Shown: one piece after another, positions 11,665 through 20,700 of the stretch | Layout of the letters: each line of letters opens with the position of its first letter | Numbering within the stretch: the first letter of the stretch is position 1 | Assembly: GCA_020740775.1 (NCBI GenBank) | Contig: JAHEWK010000005.1 | Location: forward strand, 620,001 to 684,000 | Reading direction: 5' to 3' | DNA from: Ilyonectria destructans | Taxonomy: Eukaryota; Ascomycota; Sordariomycetes; Hypocreales; Nectriaceae | DNA: 64,000 nt | Made by a program: the position numbers and the translations under genes | The notes under the pieces: model-generated | The model's database searches: none | Seen by the model: the letters and a program-made list of their open reading frames with translations, nothing else | Told to the model about the DNA's origin: nothing

Positions 11665-12540
11665 ATGACACCCTCGATTCTTTCAAATTAACTCAAATTA
11701 TTAGACTGTGTGAGTCTCTTTTCCCTTTTCCCTTCATGTTTTGTAGACATGAAGCTTCTAGGGCTCTATCGGAAAGCCATTAATCCCTCCGCCTCGTCTA
11801 ATAGCTGTACCTCTGCACCGATATGAAGCCTCATGATTACACTTCAACCCTGATGGACCATGGGCCTTCCACCGGCGACTACCAATTAATAATACATATA
11901 CTTAGAGACCTGGGTCTACTTCTCGACCAATGATCATTGTTAAACGGTTGCACTTTGTTGGTGGGAGACTTACTTTGTGCTGATCTCACCCAAGAGACCG
12001 GAGAATTTATCGCTAACAAAAAGGAAATGAAGGACAGGCCAAGTTAAGTGGCGCTAGGATATGGAATAGCCCGTAGCCACATGGGAGCACTTGGTACAAT
12101 ATTTCTTTACAAGGGCTACTAGCAAGAATGGAATAATAGTGAGAAGAGCTGCTGCGACACCTTGAGCAGGGAAATAGGGCAAGAAAAAATATGTGTTTGA
12201 GATTAAAGAAAGGAAAAAGCATGCCCTGTCAAGGACTTTAGCAGAGCTACCACTTTACGTAGGCCTTGGCTAACAAGAAGGGCCTTACTGTACTAAAGGT
12301 GTGGGTGCTTTCTACTGTAGCACCATCACAGTATATTTATGATATTATTCTAAGATAAGTATGCAGTCAATCTCTATTACTTCATATCCCCCGACGCCTC
12401 ATCGACACCGCTCCCTTGTCGATGGTTAAGCCACAGCTCCGCTGGTCCCCAGCAAATAAATTCAAAGTCAAGGGCCGAAAACCCAACGCCATCAGGAGTA
12501 ACGGAAGTGTTTACTAGGCAAACTAATATTCGCCTAGTTG
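11665..12540. other. Intergenic region, nothing recognised
   Basis: About 880 bases between the reductase remnant and the 3' end of the GT2 gene. AT content is raised, and only short frames are seen. It may hold more decayed sequence but nothing can be assigned. Confidence 0.5.
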
Positions 12541-12581
12541 CCTACTTCATCCAGCCAGGCAGAGAATGCAGAGGCTTCTAA

Positions 12582-14816
12582 TCAATCGGAAGTAGCGGCC
12601 TTGGGTATTTTCTCGATCGTATCAGGATTTTTCTCGGTCTTATCAGGATTCTTCTCGATCGTATCGGAAATTTCGTTGACAGACATAGCAGGTGTGTTCT
12701 TTAGAGTGCTGTCTGAACTCCGATGTGTCGAGGCGACGGACAAGTCTCCTTGAGACTTCGAGGCTGGTGAAGGCTTCGTGGGAAGCATTGACTCGTCGAC
12801 CTCGAAGGTAGTGACGGGTTCGGGAGCGGGCTTCTTCTTTCTAAATAAACCTTTGAGGCCATCCAGGGAGAGGGAGCGCTCCCAGTAGAGAAGGGCTGAT
12901 GGGATGAGTGCGAAGGCACCGATAAGGAAGTAAAGAGGGTTGCCAAAGATCCTGTAGGTGAAAAAGCCGATGCCGACGAAGACGGCCGTGTACCAGATAA
13001 CGAGATGGCAGATGTGGAATGAGCGTTGCAAGAAAGACTGTCCGCGCTTGCGCTCGGTGGAAGAACGCGCCGACGTTCCCCAGCTGGTCTGGTTCATGGT
13101 GATGAGGGCGTAAATCTTGGAAGGTAGCAGGCCGAAGAAGTAGATGAAGCCATAGGCGCTGAAGAGAAGCAGCCACAAGTCTCTGCTGATGAGCACGGCT
13201 AAAGCAGACTTGACAAAGGCGACACCAAACATGGTGACAAGCCAAATGATGGGCCGCCAGGGGTCGTCGCTGGTAGTGTCAAAGAGGAAGTGGAAGACAG
13301 TGGCGATCAGGATAAAGGGGTACAATGCCTGTACGGTCGTCTCGACAAGCATCCACGGGGACTGCAAGGCAAAGGTAGCCGGGAACCAAAAGGCTTCTCT
13401 GAAGAAGGACTTGCTCCATCGCGTCTGCTGGGCAACCCAGCGTACAAAGGAAGTCGGCGACTCGCTGTCGCACCATGTGCGGTGTGTATATCGCGTCCGG
13501 AGGCCGTGAGCCAGAAGTTGGTTGGTCAAGTGGCGGTCATCACCAAAGGTCGTCTCCTTGCCGCCGAATGTCTGCAAGTTCCACGGGCCAAGGATTGTCT
13601 CGAGATCGGAAGCGCGGTACATGCTCATGGGGCCAGAGAGGCAGCCGACACAGCGCCACAGCGACTGGCAGGCTCGCTCGATGTTGAAGGCAAACCAGTA
13701 TCGCGCCGAGCACAACCGGGCAAGCAAAGACTCAGCGCGGTTCCAGATCTTGACATCGGCCGTGACACCGCCGATTTGGGGCGCAGAACGGAGGAGTGCC
13801 AGCATCTCATCCAGGCCGTTGGGCTGGATGAGCGTGTCCGAGTCGGTCGTGAAGATGGAGTCCCGTGTTCGACAGGCGTACAGGCTCATGGCAAAGGCAG
13901 TAAACATGGCGGTGCGCTTATGGCCGTGAGGTTGACTGAACATGACGGCTTTGAGGCTGCTGATGTTCCACTTCTCGTCCCATTCCATCACCTGCTCAAT
14001 CACTACCTGTCTAGCCATAGCCAAGGCCGCTTCATGGCCAGGTCGATAGCGACCCACGAGGTAGTGCCAGAACTTGGTCAGGCCGAATCGAGTGTCAACA
14101 GGGATGTTGTCGAAGTATGTCTTGCGGTGAACCTCGGAGAGAAGGATGGGCAGGTGGATGAGCGGCGCCTTGTATGATTCGAATTCCTCAACGAAGGCCT
14201 GTGCCATGCTCAGATCTGGCTCCTCGTTGCCGTCAACAACACCGATGACACACTTGGGGCGGAGCGACTGCGTCTGCAGACTGCGGAGACATAGCCTCCA
14301 TGCTTGTTCATCCTCACGGTAGCCGACGACGGCGATAGAGACCTCGCTGCCGGGGTTGAGAAGGTTATGTTCCGGTGTGCCGTCCGCAGCCTTTTCGCAG
14401 TCACCGGCCGCCTGGGCATTTGCCCGCTTCTTTGCCAAGTTATTAACGATTCGGTCGATATCGAAGCGGTTGATGATGGCGCAGGTGAGCTGAATAAGGT
14501 ATTCGGATATAAGAATCGTTCCGTATAGGCCGACGGCGGTGATGTCGAGATCGAAGACCCTGAGCCCGATGCAGTAACCTGCAATAAGGGCACCGATGAG
14601 ACCAAACGCCAGGGTGATGTTGAAGGCGGCGAAGAAGGGGTTGATCTTTAGGGGCTTTCTTAGTGGTGAGTCAAAGATCGCAGCCGAGTCAAAAGAGCGT
14701 GTCTTGACGTCGACAGACGAAGCGTCAGGGGAGCTTGAGTCCGACATGGCGCTGCTTTCGATGACATCCACCTGGCTGGTCATCTTGACACCTGCCTTGA
14801 GTGTACCGCTTGACAT
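12582..14816 (-). CDS. Hyaluronan-synthase-like GT2 polysaccharide synthase
   Basis: Intronless, 744 residues. Two N-terminal membrane segments (about 62-115) precede a cytosolic GT2 domain with a DG near 195, the DxD motif TDSDTL (324-329), GDDRHL (about 425-430) and the processive-synthase motif QxxRW in VAQQTRWSKS (463-467). Four or more membrane segments follow (about 490-650). This is the architecture of hyaluronan and chitin synthases and of the fungal Cps1/GT2 group, which is known to be needed for surface growth and virulence in several fungi. It should polymerise a sugar from a nucleotide-sugar across the plasma membrane; the product is unproven. The tail carries a Lys/Asn/Pro repeat (TIEKNPDKTEKNPDTIEK). 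Confidence 0.88.
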   Translation of the reverse strand: MSSGTLKAGVKMTSQVDVIESSAMSDSSSPDASSVDVKTRSFDSAAIFDSPLRKPLKINPFFAAFNITLAFGLIGALIAGYCIGLRVFDLDITAVGLYGTILISEYLIQLTCAIINRFDIDRIVNNLAKKRANAQAAGDCEKAADGTPEHNLLNPGSEVSIAVVGYREDEQAWRLCLRSLQTQSLRPKCVIGVVDGNEEPDLSMAQAFVEEFESYKAPLIHLPILLSEVHRKTYFDNIPVDTRFGLTKFWHYLVGRYRPGHEAALAMARQVVIEQVMEWDEKWNISSLKAVMFSQPHGHKRTAMFTAFAMSLYACRTRDSIFTTDSDTLIQPNGLDEMLALLRSAPQIGGVTADVKIWNRAESLLARLCSARYWFAFNIERACQSLWRCVGCLSGPMSMYRASDLETILGPWNLQTFGGKETTFGDDRHLTNQLLAHGLRTRYTHRTWCDSESPTSFVRWVAQQTRWSKSFFREAFWFPATFALQSPWMLVETTVQALYPFILIATVFHFLFDTTSDDPWRPIIWLVTMFGVAFVKSALAVLISRDLWLLLFSAYGFIYFFGLLPSKIYALITMNQTSWGTSARSSTERKRGQSFLQRSFHICHLVIWYTAVFVGIGFFTYRIFGNPLYFLIGAFALIPSALLYWERSLSLDGLKGLFRKKKPAPEPVTTFEVDESMLPTKPSPASKSQGDLSVASTHRSSDSTLKNTPAMSVNEISDTIEKNPDKTEKNPDTIEKIPKAATSD
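12603..12668. repeat. Minisatellite within GT2 C-terminal tail
   Basis: Three diverged copies of a 21-base unit, TTTCTCGATCGTATCAGGAT and relatives, encode the repeated TIEKNPD/KTEKNPD peptide near the end of the GT2 protein. The reading frame is kept. Confidence 0.7.
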
Positions 14817-15119
14817 CGAGGACTGACTGGACTCAAGGTGAACGAGTGAATGTATACCAAAAGGGGTACAGAGTAGAACTTATCAAGCAGGTAGTCAGGT
14901 CGAGCCTGAGCATTTCAACTCCTGCCATCCTCCCAGCCACTATTAACCGCTTTGAAAATTTGCTCCGGAGGGGCGCCACTCCAGCCAAACTATCGGTTTA
15001 CTTCCATATATTGCATGGCGTCAGCACTTTTTCAGAGCTGAAAGGCGGCTCGGAGGGGACCTGAGTCCCTGCGCCAGGCCGGCGTCTTGGCCTTCTTGGG
15101 GATTGAGTCCAGAACATCG

Positions 15120-16235
15120 TCATGTCGAGACTATTGTTTCTCACAGGACAGATCCACATGGGCCAGTTTGGGCTTGCGGTCAGGACGACAGGGCTTGCCG
15201 CTTGCCCTTGTAGGGGTCAGTTAGGAGCGAATCATGTCGAGTGACTGACTTCTGACGAGGCAGGTCCGGCCAACACGGGTCAGTTCGGTGCTATGATAGG
15301 ACAGTGGGACTCTTCTTTCCGGTCGTTAGTTGGGATAATAGCTTCTACAGCGGCCGGTCCACATGGGTCAGTCCGCGTTAGAGCTACAGGTCTTGCCCTT
15401 GCAGGGGTCAATCTACCGCCAACTCATGCCGAGGGACTGTAGCTTCTGACGAGACCGGTCAGGTCAAAATAGATCAGCCCGGTGCTGCGGTCAGAAAGTC
15501 AAGCCTTGCCTTTCTAGGGATCCGTTGAGAGTATGCCTTGTGCAACGGCAGACCGACATAAATCAATCCAGTGCGGTGTACAGAGCCACAGGGCTTGCAT
15601 TTTGTGGAGATGAGTCTGCAGCAAGGTCATGCCGAGGAACTGCGGCTTCTGCCAAGGCGGCTCAGGTCATTGTCGATCTGTCCAGTGCTACGTTCAGGGC
15701 CGCAAGGCGTACACTTTGTGGGGGTCAATCTACGGAGAAGTCATGTCGAGGACCGTAGCTTCTCCCAAAGCAGACCAGGTCAACACGGATCAGCCCGGAT
15801 GTGACAGAACAGTCGGTCCTTGGGATCAGTTGGGACTATGGCTGTAAAACGGCCGATCCATATGGACTAGTCCGGTGCTGCATTCAGGGCAACAGGGGTT
15901 GCCGGTGTCGGGATCAGTCGACAGCAAAATCAGGCCGAGGGACTGTGCGGCCTAGCAAGGCCTGTCAGGTCCATACATATGGATCAGCCCGGTGATGTGG
16001 GTGCTGTGATAGGACAGTCGGGCCGCCCTCAAGGCATCAGTTGGGCTTATGGCTTGTACAACGGCCGATCCCTATGGATCAGCCCCGTGCTGCATTCAGG
16101 GCCTCAGGGCTTGCACTTTGTGGAGATCAATATACAGCAAAGTAATGCCGAGAGACTGTGGCCTCCACAATACAGATGCACGTGGATCAGCCCGGTCTTT
16201 CGGACAGGACCGTTGCTCCGGTACTCGAAGATGCA
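15120..16235. repeat. Higher-order tandem repeat array, period about 200 bases
   Basis: About five to six units, each made of two related halves of about 100 bases. Half A carries GATCAGCCCGGTGCTGTGAT, AGGACAGTCGG and GTTGGG..TATGGCT. Half B carries ATATGGATCAGTCCGGTGCT, CAGGGCCACAGGGCTTGCAC, GGGGATCAATCTAC and GTCATGTCGAGGGACTG. Clear A starts lie near 15268, 15472, 15787, 15980 and 16185. Copies differ by substitutions and small indels. No frame stays open through the array, so a coding role is unlikely although related peptides recur in short frames. It lies between the GT2 promoter and the GH16 3' end. Confidence 0.8.
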
Positions 16236-17825
16236 GATCTCGCACCCTTGTCGTTTCCCAAAGGTCCGGAAGATCAAATCAGGTTAAGTTCTCGGTCAAA
16301 AAAACAAGTAGTGGGCAGCTGAGGCGATCTGTGGACAGAGGTTGCACCAGGAGTGGGTATAGTAGATGTACTATGCTAGAATTTGGATCTATCAAGTATT
16401 ACGCCTTTTCCCCCTATCCACAGCCTCTGCTGACGAGGCTTCAGCTACGCCGGGTCAACTAACAAAGAAACAAGTAGCGTCTCCTGAGCGGCGATGTGGA
16501 ACAATATAACCCCTGGGCGATTTTCAGCTTGAGACTTGCCCCAATGGTCACGGTACTAGTCATTCGTTGTAGACTTTTATTAGGCCGACGGGTTTTTCTT
16601 CTCCTGAGTAGGATAAGCTTGATACGTCTCCGTGCAGGAGAAGCAATTAACTAACGCCACTCGGGAGGTCACCGATGACAAAGATTTTGTGACTCAGGAC
16701 TATTCAGCACATTAGAGTCCACATAAAAATAAAAATTGTGCAATGTGTAAGGATTTCCCCTGGCTTGTGTGTGTATTCCAACAAAACTTGTAATCAAGCA
16801 AGACTAATACCGCCACTGAATTTATCAGAACAACCATAAATCACTTCCCGTGTTGGTGGCTGAATGCGATTGTGCGCACCGCATTGTTGACCGCGGCAGT
16901 GGCTACGGCTGATCTTGGAAAAACTCACAAGTGCCGGAGACTAGCGCTATTGCGATGTTCAGGGGATGTCTTGTATTCCCATTGCGTGCTTATGCTAACC
17001 AGAAAAGGCATTAGTCGAACACTAGCTATTTTTGCAAAACGCGCATAGTTACACGTACTGGTAGCCGCGTTTGGAGACGTTACAAGGTTTACGGCGACTA
17101 CTGAGTCTAGACCAGACACTCGGCGGAGCGGGATGGGGCTGGGACAAGTACACTAGTCTCATTTAATGCTTGCGTCGTACCCAGCCGCGTACTATTCTGA
17201 CCGACCAGCGCTATGAGCGCGACTGTCATTTGTCGAGATGTCATCAGTCTAGCCTCTTACACTTCACAGGCGATCCGGACCCCGGGACTACCGAGTCTAG
17301 ACTATGTGTCACGGTAAAAACGACGGCGTTGGTATACTGTAGTCCACGTACAACAGACAATAGTCCCCTCAAGGCCTAACACGACCCACTGCTATGTACA
17401 GTACCATCATCTGGCTGGGTGGCTTTCGTTTGACGTCTCCCCGGTTCTTCGGCGATCCAGACCCTCGGGAGATGATGTCTTTTCCACAAACTGCTGCATG
17501 CGCTGTCAGCTTGGTCTTGGCATAAGCTGCCAAGACTTAACTACCGATGGCCCCGGAACTTCCCATCACCAGCTCCTCGGTGCATTGCGACCCAACATAC
17601 TCGTACATTCCCAGATGAATAATTCCAATTACATTACCGCTAACAACACAATGCCAGCAAACAATAAGTATAGCCAAACCAAGCGCCCACGCACATGTAG
17701 AATGCTACCAGCCGGAATTACGCCCTGATCGAGACCAACGAATCTTGGCCATAGCGAAGAGTCTCCCGTCAATGAACTCCAAGCTGTAGTCGTATTCCCT
17801 CAAATGGAATGCACCAAAAAGGTAT
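16236..17825. other. Intergenic region after the tandem array
   Basis: No convincing gene. Two short near-duplicates, AAACAAGTAG followed by a GAGGCGATCTGTGGA-like tract, occur near 16300 and 16468. Near 17265-17300 and 17450-17475 a GGCGATCC-GACC tract recurs, and GAGTCTAGAC recurs near 17101 and 17292. These suggest old duplications but do not define an element. Confidence 0.45.
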
Positions 17826-17828
17826 TAC

Positions 17829-18791
17829 TCAGGAACGCCAGCGACTGAACCAAAAGAAAAACAACAACGCAAAGAACCAGCCGGGGGCTGCTGGACTGAT
17901 GATGTGGGCATGGGAGTTTACGCTAATCACTGGGGGTGTGTCTGAGCTGCTGCTGTCGTCTCCCCCTGAATCTGTGCTGGCCTTGAAAATGCCGTTCGTA
18001 ATGGTGCATGCTGAGGTGGCTTTTTTGCACGTCAGCGCGCTGGCATTCGTGTCGTTATACACGGCCCAGAGCGATGAGACGGTGACGGTGCTATCTTTTG
18101 TTGGGGGTCCCATTGAGTAGTTTGAGTTCCCGTCAGACCACTGGCTCAGCGCGAGACGGCCAGGCGCCTGGGGCACGTTGGTGGTGATATACTTAGAGTA
18201 GTTTGCATCGAGGCCATAGTGCACAATGTCAGGCAGCCAGACGAAGGACCACTCGTGGAATTCTTGGTCAAACGTGGCACGTGAGTCGTTCCATGCCTGT
18301 CGCTGGTAGGTGCTGTTGGACGGGTTGCCGCTGTCAGAGTAAATCTGCGGTTTGACCGTGTACAGCAGCGTCGCCTCCTCCCAGACGCTGAGGTACTCAA
18401 TGTCGACCTCTGAGGTGTCGTTCTTGTAGTTGAAGAAGGCCGTCACCGTGCCCGGCACATCTCCGACGCGGAACTTGGCATGATACGAGCCGTAGAAGAA
18501 GGTCGCCGCGCGGGTGAAGACTTGTGCGCAGGGCACCTCTTTTGAATCCTCGGCCGGCGAGACGGTGAGGCCGAGTCCAGAGGTGGAGAGCTGGACCTGC
18601 TCGGCCGAGAAGTTTCTGGTGTAGGGCGACTTGGCTTGGGATATCTCGTACGTCGCCGGGATGAAGAGATCGTCGAACTTTGTGTTTGAGATGGAGCTGA
18701 AGTTGACGACGAGGAAGCTGGTGAAGATGTTCCGGGTCGGGTCGTTGGAGTCGATGAAGCCACAGTCGCAGTCCCCAACCTTTGACGCCAT
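17829..18791 (-). CDS. GH16-family wall glycosidase with GPI-type tail
   Basis: 320 residues in one frame. The GH16 active-site motif is clear: SEVDIEYL, with candidate nucleophile Glu128, Asp130 and acid/base Glu132. A Ser/Asp-rich linker and a hydrophobic C-terminus (about 298-320) fit GPI anchoring, as in fungal Crh-like and related glucan-modifying enzymes. The start at 18791 gives MASKVGDCDCGF with no signal peptide, although CDCGFIDSNDP normally lies just after one. An acceptor-like TTTTGCTGCAG sits just upstream, so a short signal exon may exist, but I found no convincing one in 18800-19200. Expected role: remodelling of beta-glucan or chitin-glucan at the wall. Confidence 0.78.
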   Translation of the reverse strand: MASKVGDCDCGFIDSNDPTRNIFTSFLVVNFSSISNTKFDDLFIPATYEISQAKSPYTRNFSAEQVQLSTSGLGLTVSPAEDSKEVPCAQVFTRAATFFYGSYHAKFRVGDVPGTVTAFFNYKNDTSEVDIEYLSVWEEATLLYTVKPQIYSDSGNPSNSTYQRQAWNDSRATFDQEFHEWSFVWLPDIVHYGLDANYSKYITTNVPQAPGRLALSQWSDGNSNYSMGPPTKDSTVTVSSLWAVYNDTNASALTCKKATSACTITNGIFKASTDSGGDDSSSSDTPPVISVNSHAHIISPAAPGWFFALLFFFWFSRWRS

Positions 18792-18849
18792 GGTCAGACC
18801 TGCAGCAAAATAAAAAGGAGGAACGTGACGGAATCACGACTGCAGCAAA

Positions 18850-20690
18850 AGGAGACGGGAAGGTAATGAGGCGGACCGCAGCAGGTATTAAACAAACCCC
18901 CTCAGCTCCCTCTTAATTAGACCCCTCTGGACCCGACTCAGCCCCCAACCATAGTAGCGGGGTTATTCAAGTAAAGAATATAGCTAATACACTAACAGTC
19001 CTGCCACGACGCCAGCAGCGTCAGCTGTCCAGGCTCAATCACCCATTCCCACCGCTTTGCAGCTGCAAATTGCCGTAAGAGCCGAATCGTGAACAAACCC
19101 ATCCCCGAGGTTTCCCCGTAAATAAACACTTGTAGGGCGGAATAACCTCTTCTTCCGCGACTGCCGCGGCGACATAAGGCGCAGCTCACGGAAGGCCTCT
19201 TATCCGACGCTTTATCCTAGCTCCCGAACTCGAAGCCGACGAGGCACCTTAGCAGCACTAACCTCGGGCCGTTAAGCTAAGGCCGACGTTGATTAGTAAT
19301 CAAACGTCAAGAGCGTGATCCTAAGGGTGTAGGGTAGGCCGAACGCGGGGTGTATTGGCCTGTCGAGACAAGGACGTCGACTGAATAATATAAGTCGCGG
19401 GTCTTGTGAGAGGAGTAATTCTAGGTAACCAAGTCTCATGATAGCCAATGATCATGTGGCTCGAGTCTGGAGGATGTAGGGCTGCTTATAGAGTTCCGGT
19501 GCGGGCTGTAAACCACTAATGATTCTGCACTCCATGGCCAAGTCAGGGGCAGACTTTGGCTAAGATAAGCCAAAGGGAACGGAAAAGTCTACCTAAAGAG
19601 AAGGGCTGATTTAAAACATGCATTGCGAAAACAGTGCTTCCGAAGTTTTTCTCATGTTAGAAGTTTTTCTTAGATGTAGATTAACGAGCAGAAAAATTGC
19701 GACAACTTTTCTTCTCGGATGTAGTCAACACAGATATGTGTCGACGCGAATCACCATTTGCGGATAAAAACACTGGCGCAAACTAGAGTGAAGGATTGGA
19801 ACACCAAGTGACGATAGAAAATATGATATGAGTCGCTAGGAGCTTTGATGAAGACTATTATACGCCGGGCTCGGACGATCGATAAGAATAAGGATTGGAC
19901 GGCGGCGTCTCGGTATTGGGAGCTTGTCGCCATCCGTCATGGTGTGTGTGCAACGGGCGCTGAAGTCGATGGTGTTGAACTAGGGCGAAAGCTAATTCCA
20001 ACCGGAGCCGGCCGCACCCCAGATCAATGGGCTATTGATTGGGAGCGGATCGCAAAATGAGGGACGGTTATCTCGTATCGAGACAAGATATCTATCCGCG
20101 CGCATCAGATCCATCTCAGTGCAGTTTGTGGGGTAGATAGGACTGAGATACGCGGGATTGTCTTAGGACTGGGGATACGCGGGATTGTCTCAGACCGGAA
20201 CCCAGCTGAACTCGAGAGCAATACGGCCCACCTCGGTTGGCTGGAAACGAGATTCACAGTTTGTGCATTTGTCTGGTGAAATTACTAGATCTCACTTCTT
20301 TCTGCACAGTGCGGTACGTCCGATTGCGCATGCGCACGTCTGTCCCATTGAAATCCCATCAGTTGGCATGTTTTGGAATCGCGCCTCGTGATTAAGCTCA
20401 GTGATACTAAACCTACGACCGCTCGCATTTTTTCATCAAATTTGCGGCAGATTGCAACCCCTTGCTTATTGTCTTCGACTAAATGACTCGAGCGACATGG
20501 TTTCGCTACTGATTTATGGGTGTACCGATGATGCTTCGGCAGTATGCCCAACTTGGGCCGCTTTTTGGTGCAAATTGTGACGTGGTTGGCCACCATCTCA
20601 CCTTTGATAGTTCGACCACCTTGGTCGCATGCGCTCTTGTTGGCTCTCAGGTGTAGACAACATTAGAATGGTGCCTGCGAGCATACTATA
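18850..20690. other. Long intergenic region
   Basis: About 1.8 kb with no recognised gene. A 27-base direct repeat (unit starting GATACGCGGGATTGTCT) occurs at 20147 and 20174. A plus-strand frame of 71 codons at 19845-20060 is open but has no recognised match. The 5' exon of the GH16 gene, if there is one, would be in its left part. Confidence 0.45.
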
Positions 20691-20700
20691 GTTTGAATTA

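Noticed and set aside
13290..14177. 295-codon plus-strand frame
   Set aside because: Antisense of the GT2 synthase, with no domain signal of its own.
15120..16235. CRISPR-like array
   Set aside because: Units are contiguous diverged repeats without unique spacers, in a eukaryotic context.
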